The notes below the pieces were generated by a model. The model ran no database searches and was not told the origin of the DNA. It saw only the letters and a program-made list of their open reading frames with translations. 64,000 nucleotides of DNA from Biscogniauxia marginata (Eukaryota; Ascomycota; Sordariomycetes; Xylariales; Xylariaceae), in the NCBI GenBank assembly GCA_022695795.1, contig MU404077.1, positions 396,071 to 460,070 on the forward strand. Reading direction: 5' to 3'. Position 1 is the first letter of the stretch, and each line of letters opens with the position of its first letter. The translations under genes were made by a program, and so were the position numbers. Shown piece after piece: positions 45,458 to 56,800 of this stretch.

Positions 45458-47147
45458 ATGGCTTCTTCCAAAGTCCCGGTGACCTTTACCTTCCAGAAGG
45501 ATGGAACTCAACCTCCCGTCTACATTGCTGGCTCATTCTCAGACCCATCATGGCAACCTCAGGAGATGGATGCCTCGATGGATCAGCAAGGCGAGTATAT
45601 ATTTACCAAAGAAATCGAAGCCAGCGAGGCTTCGGAAATCCAGTACAAATACCGGATAGGGTCTGGGGATTGGTGGACAATAGACCCAACCGCTGACACA
45701 GGTAGGCATCCTATTCCAAGCCACAAACATCTTAATGCCCGGTTCATCATGCAGGCTTATATTCTAACACTATCTTCCAGTTACCGATGCCCAAGGAAAC
45801 GTGAATAATGTGCTCAAAGTGTTACCCAACAAGCCTAATCAAGAGTTGCCTCCGGCGGAGGTGGACCGTGTCGACGCATTGAAGGAATCTGCCTCTCCAA
45901 GCGGTGTACGGACTCCCGACGTCGCGGCCGCGGCCACGGCCGCAGAAGTAGCTGAGTCTGCTGAACTTCTCGATCCAGTCACACCCGAGCCAAATCTCTC
46001 AGATGAGGAGGCAGGGAGAGCGGGTGTGAGACGTTTATCCTCAACGCCTATTTTAGAGGTGGCTCGCACGGCTGCTGAAGTAGCCGAAGACGCTGCCAAA
46101 CTGGATGGCGATGATTCTGAAGCGGGTGTCCAGGACGATGGAAGCGATTGCCCAATGTTCTCTCATGAATGCTTAGGAGCCCCTGGGATCAAGGTTCACA
46201 CGCCTGGCACTGAAGAACCTGGCCATCATCTGCCATTAGAAGATACCCCGGACAAACCCAACCGGTATCCTGATGAGTCTAATATAGACTTTGATGATCC
46301 TCAGCTAGAGCACTTCCCATCCGAAAACCGTGATACTATCATGGCTGCGGTGCGACGCTTGTCGAGCAGCGTAGACGCAGACCGTCCGGTTGTTTCGTCC
46401 AAGAAGTCTAGTGGGCTCTCCTCTGAAGACCAAAACGCCCATGTGGTGGAAAATGCCCAAGACTCCTCTGACCTAATCTACGCTGCCGGGGCCACAGAAT
46501 CTGCCGCCTCACTGCAGGCTATTGCCGAGGATGACGAAGCTTATAATGAAGCGGGTTGGCGCAACGGAGCTCCGAACCAACTTGTTCAGCATTCGGGTCC
46601 TGCTCAGAAGCCGGAAGACAGGTCTGAACCGATCGCTAGCGATGATGACGAGGGCATTGCTATGTACAACCCATCGTATCAGGGCTCAGCGAAGGGTGAA
46701 AAAGATGACTCGAGTAGCCAGGTGCCTGAAACAAACGCTTCCGATGTTGCAGTGTCAGAAATGGGAGAACCGGCACAAGATGAAACTACGCTCGAGAATG
46801 GGGATAAAAACATGGTCGCAGCCAGCCCCAAAACAATTCCGGCAGGCGATGCATCGGTTGCCGACCCCAGTGACGCCGCTCCTACTGAGCCAATCACAAG
46901 TGAGGATGTCTCGTTCGGTGCAGAGAGCGTCGACGCGAGTGAGGCAAGGTCACCTCTCGATGCTTGCAGCCAGACAAATCTACAAAAGCACACTAATGAT
47001 GATCGCCCAGACTCACCTTCTTCGACACGTTCTTTAAGCAACGTTCATAAGGATGGTAAATGGCTCAGGGCATTCATCCACACCGTGCTTGTGGACTGGA
47101 TAGGCGGCCTCTTACTCTTACTTTGCGGTCGTAACAATAGGGCGTAA
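45458..47147 (+). CDS. AMPK-type glycogen-binding (CBM48) protein with hydrophobic C-terminal tail
   Basis: Exons 45458-45701 and 45781-47147 join in phase 1 to 536 residues. Residues about 6-95 form an E-set CBM48 fold: VTFTFQKDGTQPPVYIAGSF, W33-like tryptophan in DPSWQP, KYRIGSGDWWTIDP and VTDAQGNVNNVLKV, the aromatic residues that bind alpha-glucans in AMPK beta subunits and in yeast Crp1/Mdg1. Residues about 100-505 are acidic, Ala/Ser/Glu-rich, with repeated AAEVAE motifs and probably disordered. The last 30 residues (WLRAFIHTVLVDWIGGLLLLL, then CGRNNRA) are hydrophobic and could anchor the protein in a membrane. A role linking glycogen-like glucans to a membrane is inference. No kinase-binding C-terminal domain of AMPK beta is present. 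Confidence 0.85.
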
Positions 47148-48511
47148 GCTGCCTTTCCCCCAACCCCGGCATTGCATCGTGTCTCTTTTTTCTGGGCTTC
47201 ACAGTTCTTCCCCAGACAAAGCATATCTACAGTAGAGCTTTGACAGATTGACCAAAGTCTAGCCTGTCGGCAGCTGGTACGGGCGCTATGTTCGTTGGAA
47301 TTGGCGTTTATTGGTGGACTCGCAGAGACCGGATTTGGTCGATCTTTACGTCTCTGTGGGCAAACCGGCGATAGTTATAAGCGATGACGGGATCCACGGA
47401 CGTACTCTATGCGTCGTTCGGGCAGTAGTATAATTAATGTTGGCGTCGGATGAGAGCTGCCGTTGCATATTTACCCCCTGGATGGAAAAGGATGGCATTC
47501 GTAGTTAGGTATAATAGAAATAGGTTGATCGTGCTTTAAATGAACTTTCTTTGGTGTCAATTTGCGACGACTAACATCCGTTCGAATCTGTCTATAGATA
47601 TAAGACGTCCCTTGCGTAATCCCAATATGTTGAACTTGGCTCCGCTCCCCTTCAAATTTTGAGTGTGGGGAGGAATATTCAACAGGAAGACCACTGTATA
47701 ACCAAGGAAAAGACTGCCAACCATGCCTCCCTTTTGATTTTTAGCTTATGAAATGACACTAAACTATCTGTATATTCGAAAACACAAATATGCGTAGATG
47801 GGATACAGGCCATTATGGATAGTAAATTCTCGAAAATATTATTTTCTTATCGAACAAGGAAGTTTAGGAAAGACGCAGTTACGGCTGAACCTAACGGGGG
47901 ATAGCAGCATCGAAGGGAAATATATGTGTCGTGTCACTCACTCGCGTGCGCCGAATATATATATATGTATTATGTAGAATAGATGCCGGAGAGAAGATAG
48001 CATCAAGCTTACGGCCAAGGGTTAGAAGTCAAAAAGAAACAAGTCCCTGCAGGTGTGGTCTCCTTAGTCTGACAGGAAAAGAATCAATAGTGGAATAAGA
48101 GAAGAGATTAACTAACGGACTGTCGAGAATCAAATCTGAGTATCAACTCTCAGGTAGTTTTATCCCAATCGCTATAAAAAAAAACCTCTTGGTATAGCCA
48201 CCTTAGTAGTATTAGTATATCCCAAGAACACCCCCTCCCCTCGCGGGCGGACAAAGATCAGCCAAACTCCTTGCCTTTCTACTGTTAATGCAGTCATATT
48301 GTCATTATCGAAGCAAGCGCTCGAAGTCGTACGCTTTACTTGAACCGCCCCAGGTTTTTACACAACCCCCAGTATTAACTGAATATCTACAAAAGGAAAT
48401 TCCCATCCCCGTCACCCTACACCCCAACCCCACACCTCCTCCCTACGGAAGAGAGTCAGTCCAACCTGAAAAGCTTCTTTTTTTTTTTACCCGTCTCCCA
48501 TCCCCTCAAAC
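47148..48511. other. Convergent intergenic region, 1.4 kb
   Basis: The CBM48 gene and the large minus-strand gene both end here. No gene, clear repeat or RNA was recognised. Confidence 0.55.
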
Positions 48512-50884
48512 TCAAACCCGCCCACTACCGGGCAACGGAAACGGAAACGGAAACGGAAACGGCTCCTTCATAAGGTCGGCGTACTTCCGCGCCAGCTCCG
48601 ACGTGCCCGGCAGCCCGAGGAGCTCCCACTGGGTGCGGGCCGGGAGCCGGTCCCAGTCTCCTCCACTACCAGTACTGCTACCACTATTACCATTACCATA
48701 ACCATAACCATTACCATTACCATTACTGTTACTACTTCTCGACCACCGCGGCGGCGGCGGCAGTGTCGAATAAGAAGAAGGATGATGAGAAGGATGGGGA
48801 GGGGCAGGGGGGGGAGGTGGAGTACGCCGCTGCTGCTTGCGCACGATAAACGGTATAGTGCGGCGTCCGCGGTTCGCGCGTGCGTCGCGCCAGAGCCGGT
48901 CGACGAGCAGCGCCGCGACGTCGAACTCGAGGCGGCGGAGCTTGCGGAGGCGCGCGGCCGCCGCCCCGGGGTTGAGGTTGGGGTTGGTACCAACCATGTT
49001 CGTATTCGCGTTCGCGTTCTGTGCTAGTTCCGCCGCCGCCTTGCGGGAGTCGCGTATGCGGTAGAACGCGAACTCGAGCGTCTCCTTGACGTCGGCGCAG
49101 CTGGCGGGGCCGATCCAGGCCTGTAGGGCGTGGAACCGGACTGTAGGGGAGAGAGAGAGAGGCGGTTGGGGTTAGCGTCGGTGCGTTCGTGGTTAACGTT
49201 TCGTTTAAGGGGGATACAGGGATAAAGGGGGGAAAGGGGAGGAAAATTTGTCTCAGGAAATATGGTACTCACGGATAGTATCCCACTGCGCCTCCCTCTC
49301 GGCCTCGTCCGTGTTGCGCCGGAGCCACGCGAGCTCGCGGGCCCCGAAGCCGTACATGCGCACGAGCGGGTGCGTGTTGGGGTCGAATCTCCCGCCCTGC
49401 TGGCCCGGGTCCGCGGCGGACAGGATCCGCGGCAGCAGCCCGCGGTCGAGCACGAAGTGGTCAAGGTCCGGGTCCGGGCCCAGCAGGGGGTAGATGCCCG
49501 AGCGCGAGATCACCAGGTGCTGCTGCTGCTGCTCCTCCTCGTCATACCCCCGCTGGTGGCAGTAGTGGTAATGCTCCGCGAACGCGCTGATATAGCAGTA
49601 CCGGCGCAGCAGCGCGCACAGGAAGCGGTGCTGCGCGTCTTTGACGACCTGCCGCTGCTGTTGTTCCTGCTGGTTCTGGCGCGGGCTTAGGCGCGTGCAG
49701 TTCTCCCGCAGCACCGCGTTGAAGGCGTCGATATTGAGGCCCATAGCGCGGAGCTCGGCAACAAAGCGCGAGGCGCACACCTCGTCGCTGGGGTATATGG
49801 CGTCATCGACGGGATACCAGCTCAGCCCGCGCTCGTTCTGCGCCTCCACGACGATCTTGGACTGGTGGGCGTGCCGGCGCAGCAGCCCGAAGTCGCACTC
49901 TCCGAGCTCGACGGGCACTATGCTGGTCGTCGCCGCGGGGTGCCAGTTGAATGTGTCGGCCTCTTGGAGCTCGTTCGCTTTGCGTAGTGTCTCGGGCAGT
50001 TCGCCCTGAGGAGCACTGCTATTGTGGTTGTTGTTCTGAAGCGGCGTCTGGGACAGATTATTCTGTGGGATATTGGGACTGGCGTCAGGAGCCTCCTGCC
50101 GGGCATGGCTGGGAGGAGGAATTGCATTCTGATTAGGGGCGGGAGCGGCGTGCGATGTCAGATCTTTCAGATCATCGTTGCCCACTCCACTTGCAGATGT
50201 CCTCCACCAACTCTGCTGAATATGACTTTTTGGGGCCGCTAACAAAGGCGTCTTCGGTTCATCGAACTCGGAAGGGGCGAATTCGGTAGAATCGCCCACA
50301 ATTCCAACGTCTGACCGTTGAGCGCCACCAGTCCCTGTAGCTTTTGAGGGCAATATATGGGCTCCTTCAGAACTGTAATTATTCGATCCGAATCGTCTGC
50401 TGTCTCTCTGAATTTCTCTCTCATAGTCTGTTCCTTCAATTCGTAGGGACGAATTCCTATTGAAGGGAGACCCCTTAGAATTCTCAAAAGCAGTATGTTG
50501 GCGTTCCTTATTACTCTCCGAAGTTCCTATATCTTTTGGTAGTAGGTCATTTGCTTGCGGAGATGGTAGGACGTTACCTATAACATTTTCAGGGACAGGA
50601 GAATGAGACAAGGGAGCCAAATTCCGTTTTAGGCCCGAAAAGCGATGGTGTTTCCCGCCATAATGAATCCATACCGTGATGCTGCTGGGCTCTGTGAGTG
50701 TCTTATGACGATAAGGGATCCGATTGTCTCTCACAACCCCCAAGACTAGGTCGAGGTCGAGGTTAGAATTTTGTCCCCAGTAATGTAGGACTCTCGCCAA
50801 GAGGTCTATATTTGATATAACAGAGTCGTCGACTAGTCCCGTAATCCTAGAGCGGTTGTCTTCCATTTTTGGCAGTTCGGGCAT
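48512..50884 (-). CDS. Large low-complexity protein, function unknown
   Basis: Exons 50884-49273 and 49140-48512 join in phase 1 across a 132-nt intron, giving 746 residues. I do not recognise the family. The N-terminal third is ordinary, the middle is Asn/Pro/Ser-rich, and residues about 410-640 look folded (CDFGLLRRHAHQSKIVVEAQ, FVAELRAMGLNIDAFN, RFLCALLRRYCYISAFAEHY) with a Gln run. The C-terminus contains a Pro run, Asn-Gly repeats (about 48670-48725) and Pro-Phe repeats (48535-48560). The frame stays open to 51184 but without an ATG, and an AG lies at 51177-51178, so an upstream exon adding about 100 residues is possible. The ATG at 50884 is the first in frame. Leu-rich helices suggest a regulatory or scaffold protein, nothing firmer. 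Confidence 0.65.
48666..48731. repeat. Coding microsatellite (Asn-Gly repeat)
   Basis: Degenerate ACCATT/ACCATA hexamers on the plus strand encode alternating Asn-Gly and Tyr-Gly on the minus strand, in the C-terminal part of the unknown protein gene. Confidence 0.75.
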
Positions 50885-52527
50885 GTGCCATATCCTAGCC
50901 AAATCCTCTATATTCGGCGGTGGGATGTTTGGGTGTTGTGCTTGGATGCTGTATCTAACTGCCCATAATCCATGGCACGAAATTGCTTGGGGCACCTCAA
51001 TGATGTATGGATTCCAGTTTGTTTTGACACCATTAGGTGAGTTTTCTCCTTGATGTTGCGATTCATAATGTAACACGGTCCTGAAATATAGTCTCGAGAT
51101 GACAGCCTCAAGAAACTCTATAGCTGAACTAGAGTATATAATAACTGTCGTCGATAAAGAGTACAAGCCTGGTAACCTGTTCACATAAAATTTTTATGCG
51201 GTGCTCGATTCGCTGCTAAGGTGTTGGGTCTCGAACCAGTGATGAGTGTGGTAATATTGGAATTGTTTTGAGCGGCTTCGTGGACTACAAAAGCTCGATG
51301 ATTGATGATTTTATTATCTTCTATAAAGAACAGCTGAGCTATCTCCGTATCGGAATAAGCAATGAATTTTCATAATTCGTAGAAGACCATTGGGTGAAGC
51401 TATATCCGAAAGCAAACTTTGGGGTGAGCATGTCTAGGGGCCATGCCCAAGAGAAACAGGGGCTTTCTCCGACCCCCATGTTCTGAAGAACTCTTACGGA
51501 TATAGAATCGTAATAGCTACCTGTTATTATCGATATTAAAAATGAACAGGGGCAATGATGATACCTTTAACAGGTGGTTTAACTGAATTTGAAGTTATTA
51601 ACAATAGAAGCCCTTAGTTTTTTACAGCCCTCATTAATCTGAATATGGGCCCCTGCAAAGTTGTTCGCGGGAGCTAGGGCTTATTCCACTTGGCATGATA
51701 TAAATTGTGTAAAGGGAATTGTAGTGAAGATAAATTCCAAACTACACGATGTTCGAAAGGCCCGGGGTATGCGGGAGACTACAGGCGTTAGTGGCGACAG
51801 TTAATAAGGTTTTATGAGAGTCAAGTCGTTTCACCGCTGTTACGTACAAGAACATATTCAAATGAAGAACCGTTCATGTTCAAAATGGTATAAGCGGCTG
51901 GATGACAGCAACCGTTTCTTTTTTATGTAAGGGCTCTATTCTGGTTGTTGTTCAGGTAGCGCATGAAAGCACCGATGTTCCAGTGGTGCCGTGCCAAAGT
52001 CAAAATAGCACAAAAACGTGGGCTTGGGACATTGAATCATGGTTCTCGTATCTCTCTCCTCGAGGTCCGTCAAATTCCCAGCTAGAGAAGGACCCCAGCT
52101 TCATGGCACGAATGAGAATCGTGAGATCCTTCCGTTAGTTCCCGTGTCTTTGAGCCGAGTGCATTCCCAGCAGAAATGGCATCCTCGTGTGCAAATGTGG
52201 TACATGTAGGTCGTAAACTCTGGAGCCACCTCAACGCCAAATCATGACAGAGTTAACGGTTGATATGGCCAACAGTTATGCTGCATGGCACCAGCAATTG
52301 AATAGGGGATGGTGCTCTGACTAGCGCGTATCCATATTTCAGCAGCTTGGCCATATGCTGATATGGCTACTATGCAAGATAGAAGCAGCGCTAAACAGCC
52401 CTCCTGATTGTGGAAGACATGGCCTCTAGGAGAGCTCGGGCGTGCTCTGCGTCCGCAATATTCACTGTGCATCGCCAGGGATACTCTGGAGGATAGTTTG
52501 TAGTGTTCGGGGAAAGGTCCGGACCTC
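50885..52527. other. Intergenic, 1.6 kb (left 300 bases possibly coding)
   Basis: The stretch up to 51184 is open in frame with the gene to the left and may be an exon. The rest is AT-rich, with no recognisable gene. Confidence 0.5.
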
Positions 52528-53538
52528 TCAACCGCGTCCAGCAATCCTGACTCTCCTTGCCTCTTCTTCCTTCTTGGCCTCGACGCGGGCCAAGAAATCC
52601 TGCCGGTGGGCGTACGACTCTTTGGACTTCCCAGCGAGCTCGAGTTCGTCCTTGATTCCCTCCTTGTCGACGAAGCCGGCCCAGTCCATACGACTCTTCT
52701 CCACAACATTCAACTTCTTGGCGTTGGCTCCCTTCGCCTGCTCGCGGAGTTGCAATCTCATGCTCATACCGAGATTCAAATCGGAACGCTGTGCTAACCC
52801 TTCTACAATAGGCTCAAAGGCCGACCGAAAAGCCTGCCGGGGTTTACGCTTAGGTAGTTCATCTTCGTCATCAGTCTCTTCTACCACTTTGGGATCTTGG
52901 GAGGCGAGGTATAGTTTAGCTTCGGCTGACTCTCGAGGTACCAGCTTTTCTTCCGTATGCACCTTGCCGGCGAAGTTGTATGTACGTTTGATTTTGATCA
53001 TAGCGGGCGGATCGGCTTCGCTTGGCTTCTCCGGCTGCGCTTTGCCCAGTTCTCGCTCGGAGGTATTTTCTTGAGTCGGTTGCTGGTTCTCTTTCTCTTG
53101 ATCCGCATCCCTCTTGGTTGGTATAATAGGGCCAGCGGTCATCTTAGCCCATAGATCGTCAACATCGACGGTGACGGGACCCGTGACCGCATGGGACTTC
53201 CGCTCGGCCTTTTCCACAGCGCGCATGCTCCGTGTCTTGATGAGGCCGCCCTCCCCTCCTCCGTCATTGTCGTCGTCGCCATCGTTTCTCTTAGCCTTCT
53301 TTTGACGCTTCTTCCCTTTTTTTATTATCGCCTCGTCTCCGGAGTTCTCGAATCCGTCCTCGGCATCATCATCTCCAGTGCGTTTTCTTTTCGATGCGGC
53401 TGGTCGGCGTTGGTTGCCTTCATCGTCTGATTCCGAAGCGTCGGAGGCGCCTTCTGCGTCTGCGGGGGCAGCGTCAGGCGCAAAGTCGGAATCCTCGTCC
53501 GAGGCGTATTCTTCGTCTATAAGAGGATCCAGAGACAT
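52528..53538 (-). CDS. SWC5: SWR1 complex subunit Swc5 (BCNT-C domain)
   Basis: Single exon of 336 residues. The acidic N-terminus (DEEYASDEDSDFAP) and basic middle (KKGKKRQKKAKR) precede the BCNT-C domain at about residues 255-330, marked by KLNVVEKSRMDWAGFVDKEG, then IKDELELAGKSKESYAHRQ and FLARVE. Swc5 is the fungal BCNT/CFDP1 protein; in the SWR1 chromatin remodeller it supports exchange of H2A for H2A.Z, and its acidic N-terminus binds H2A-H2B. The DDLWAKM motif near residue 125 is also shared by Swc5 proteins. Start at 53538 gives the expected acidic N-terminus. Confidence 0.92.
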   Translation of the reverse strand: MSLDPLIDEEYASDEDSDFAPDAAPADAEGASDASESDDEGNQRRPAASKRKRTGDDDAEDGFENSGDEAIIKKGKKRQKKAKRNDGDDDNDGGGEGGLIKTRSMRAVEKAERKSHAVTGPVTVDVDDLWAKMTAGPIIPTKRDADQEKENQQPTQENTSERELGKAQPEKPSEADPPAMIKIKRTYNFAGKVHTEEKLVPRESAEAKLYLASQDPKVVEETDDEDELPKRKPRQAFRSAFEPIVEGLAQRSDLNLGMSMRLQLREQAKGANAKKLNVVEKSRMDWAGFVDKEGIKDELELAGKSKESYAHRQDFLARVEAKKEEEARRVRIAGRG

Positions 53539-54323
53539 AATTAGAGCTCTAATGTAACAATGTAGATGATTTACAGATGGGTAATGTAGGGAAGTAAGGA
53601 ATGTTCAGAAATCGTTGACAGGCGCGTTAGAAATTTGTGGAGAAGCTTGGGAGCTCGAGCCACTTGGTTACGTCGTTGATTGTACTGCAAACGCCCCCCT
53701 ATATCTTTAATTGTTACCCCTTTTGTCTTCAGTGCTGAAGACTACGTAACTGCCTTCATGTATTATACTGGTATTAGCTCATAGCTATACACGTTCATAT
53801 TTTAGAGCAAATTTTATAGTTCTATGAATAATTGAAAGTCTACCTTTCACTTTCCTGGGCATTGCCTTAGGTAGCTTGATTTATAACGTCTTCCAGTTGA
53901 ACGCCTATATAAGGAAGCTGATGGACGAAAATTTAAGCCGATAGTTAGCATTGTTAGCTAATTATTCCATCGAGACACCCATCTCTGGTCACAACTCTCT
54001 CGGCATGGTTGGAAGGCCCAGTGGGAAAGGCATGCTTTTGAAAGCTAGAATTCTACTAATAGACTCCCACGAAGTATCCTCACAAACGAGAAAGAAGGGC
54101 ACATTAGACTTGCCGGTCTCATTTAAAATTACTCTTGTCAGCTTGCAACCCAGGGTCGCAAAATAGAATACAAAGTCTTGATTTCATACTCATTGCATCG
54201 TTTCCCAAACTATTAACATAGATCCCAACCATCCATACTTGAAACAGGCAGTACATTTTCGATCACCCCGTCCATCCCCTCGGACATTCCAACATACCCC
54301 ATTGATGCTACAAAGGCGGCTTC
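53539..54323. other. Intergenic, 785 nt
   Basis: SWC5 promoter on the left and the 3' end of the MAPEG gene on the right. No gene was recognised. Confidence 0.55.
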
Positions 54324-54940
54324 TCAAAGCCCCCAGTACCCCTTAACAAGATAAGCCGCATACCCGGCCAGACCCCCCATCGTAGCAATCGTCCCCCAAT
54401 AGCCGACGGGGCGCCCGAGGCCCATGCCATTCTTCCTCCGGATGCCGAACTCGGCGTGGAGGATGCGGAAGGCGAAGAGCGCGCCGAGGGCGGCGGCGAG
54501 GGAGCGGCGGTCGCCGCCGTTGAGCTCGGCGATGGCCGCGAGCGCGAGGCCCAGCGGCACGTTCTCGACGAAGTTCTGGTGGCAGCGCGTCGCGAGGAAC
54601 AGCTTGTTGCTGTTGCGGTTCTTTTGCTGGGCGGCCTTTGTTGCCTCCTCCGCCGAGGATGAGTTGTCGCCCAGGTAGAACTGGTCCTGCAGGCGGTGGT
54701 TGACGACGCGGTAGCTGAGGAGCGCGAAGTACGCCGTGAACGGCAGGACGAAGGTCCCGGTGATGGCTATGGTAGGGATAGGGGAAGTTGTCAGTAAGGA
54801 GCATTAGGAAACTAAGGGGGGTAGAAAGAGTGTGATTTTGGTCTATATAATGCTAAGACTATAAGAATAGATAAATTTAGTGGTAACGTACGTAGTAAAG
54901 GTGCTAGCACCGGTGTAGAGAGACCAACATGAGTCGTCAT
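54324..54940 (-). CDS. MAPEG-family membrane protein
   Basis: Exons 54940-54892 and 54766-54324 join in phase 1 across a 125-nt intron, giving 163 residues, usual for MAPEG proteins. Four hydrophobic segments can be seen: around residues 9-35 (LSTPVLAPLL, then TGTFVLPFTAYFALLSY), 83-98 (VPLGLALAAIAEL), 105-118 (LAAALGALFAFRILH) and 135-160 (GTIATMGGLAGYAAYLV). The RCHQNFVENVPLGL motif and RILHAEFG match the family, whose members are microsomal glutathione transferases, leukotriene synthases and related proteins of unknown substrate. An insertion rich in Ser, Gln and Asn lies near residues 47-70. It diverges from the CsbD-like gene across 821 nt. Confidence 0.85.
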
Positions 54941-55761
54941 CTTGGTTTTTCTTATTGGTGTTTGCCGGTAGACGGTAGGTATTCTACTGGAGGATGGCTC
55001 GTTCAGAGCAGACGTTCGAGTTGAGGTTGGATTATAGTTGTCAAAGGTTTGGAGCTATGCGTTTGTATCGTATGTTTAAGTAACTCCTGTGTCCCTCCTA
55101 TTGCGTACGTTTACATCATGCATTTCGAGATATATACTCGGCTAGCTATTAGCTCATATTGGATACATGTATGTGGTTCTGGTCACAATTCGCTCAAGCA
55201 CTATGCCTCCTTCTAGCATATATATAACCAGGTACTGCTTACGACTCCGGTGCACCGCAAAGATGTTAGATGTAAAGCGTCGTTATATCGGGCAAGTTGG
55301 AGGAGGGTTGTTTAGTAGAGTTTCTATCAACGAAGACCCTTTTAAGTATATGCAGTTACTACCAAGCAGCAGCTTAGAGTACCTTGGCACTTGGCTGTTA
55401 GTTACTTATTCTGTCCAGGAACAATCGGATGACTGTTAGTTGCATAACAGATCTTCGATTGCTAAGGGCCCCGGGGGTGTAACTGGAACCTTAGCTTGCG
55501 AAGCTCCTGGCGAGACGAATTGCCGCTCTAGGTCATAAAAGGGCGACTACTGACGTCACAGACTTGATTTACGTCAGTACCTACCATACCAATTTATAAG
55601 TACCTAAGGTAGGCAGTGAGTACAGGTTACCTTATAAAGAGCTTCGGTAGGACCGTTGTACTCTCAGTAGGTATTTAATGCCTACAACAAAACCAAAACA
55701 GCAAATCGCATCTTCGAAGAATCGCACCTTCACCTAACGGCAACACACGACTTACAGCATC
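54941..55761. other. Divergent promoter region MAPEG / CsbD-like
   Basis: The two genes are transcribed away from each other, so this stretch holds both promoters. It contains a TGACGTCA element and a nearby ACGTCA half site, listed separately, and TACCTA motifs near 55580-55615. Confidence 0.6.
55551..55576. promoter_or_regulatory. Candidate CRE (TGACGTCA) with adjacent half site
   Basis: A perfect palindromic cAMP-response-type element TGACGTCA at 55551-55558 and an ACGTCA half site at 55571-55576 lie about 190-210 bases upstream of the CsbD-like gene. ATF/CREB bZIP factors such as Atf1 bind this sequence and drive fungal stress genes. The function here is inferred. Confidence 0.5.
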
Positions 55762-56126
55762 ATGTCTTCCTCAAACAACCAGCAGAACCCGTCTCTCGTT
55801 GGAGGACACGCCGAGTACATCAAGGGAGCAGCAGAGGTCAGCACTTACCACGCCTCCCCAAAGAAATCACCACAGATACACGTATATCTATCCGTACTAA
55901 CAAGCACCCACAGTCCACAATCGGCAGCATAACCGGCTCGCACGCCTGGACGACCTCAGGCAAGCAAGCCAAGGCCCATGCCGTCGACTCGGTGAAGGCC
56001 GCGGGCGAGGCGCGCGGCTCGTCCGCCCAGGGGTACGGCAAGGCGGAGCAGAAGCTCGGCGAGATGGCGGGCTGCGAGGGCATGGTTCAAGAGGGCGCCG
56101 CGAGCACGAAGCCGGGCAAGGATTAG
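55762..56126 (+). CDS. CsbD-like small stress protein
   Basis: Exons 55762-55836 and 55914-56126 join in phase 0 to 95 residues. The protein is small, hydrophilic and Gly/Ala/Lys-rich, with GGHAEYIKGAAE, STIGSITGSHAW, GEARGSSAQGYGKAEQKLGE and a short C-terminus. This is the layout of fungal CsbD-like proteins, thought to be general stress proteins of unknown mechanism. The CRE element upstream fits stress regulation. It has no signal peptide or membrane segment. Confidence 0.8.
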
Positions 56127-56800
56127 AACGCTACCGATACATTTCCTCTTTCTTTCTACAATCTCCATGTGTTGAGTCTCTATACATAGAAATGTACGAT
56201 AAAGGGTAACGGCTGGCGTCGTGGGTTCCTGGGTCGGTTGATCGAGTGAGCTGGACTCGATAGATAAAATTACAATTTGTTAAACACAATACTATATGAG
56301 TGCAGCATTGATAATTGCTATAGTCTATAAAGAAAGAACTTCTTCTAAATAGACAGAGGGTCTGCTCCTCTGGAATAGGAACCACACAGGGTGATATCTA
56401 CTCAAAAGAATTTGATGATTTTGTACTGTTATCTCGCTGTAAACTCCCACCACCAGGGACTCATACCTACACAGATCCTAAACTACAAAGTAAACAGTAC
56501 CACAGGTAAGATAATTATCCAGAAAAATCAAAGTCGCTAGTTGAAGAGGAATATCCCCCATCAAGGAATCGCGCTCTCGCTTCTAGCGGCCGGGACAAAA
56601 AGAAATCCCCAGGAAACCAGGTAAAAGGGGCATTAATAGCAAACCAACAGACCTCCACGCTGGTGAGTTCACATATCACCACATACTCCCCATTCAAAAT
56701 ACCCACCATACCAGATTGCAACCTCCCCCAACCACGTCAGACACGCCCCATCCATATCTTCTTCCCCTTCCAGAGGACACCTCAGCTCAGCAGGGCAACG
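56127..56800. other. Intergenic, 674 nt
   Basis: 3' end of the CsbD-like gene and promoter of the small gene that follows. No other feature was recognised. Confidence 0.5.

Noticed and set aside
51195..51260. tRNA-like segment with GGTTCGAGACC on the minus strand
   Set aside because: The five bases on each side of the loop do not pair, and no acceptor or anticodon stem could be found.
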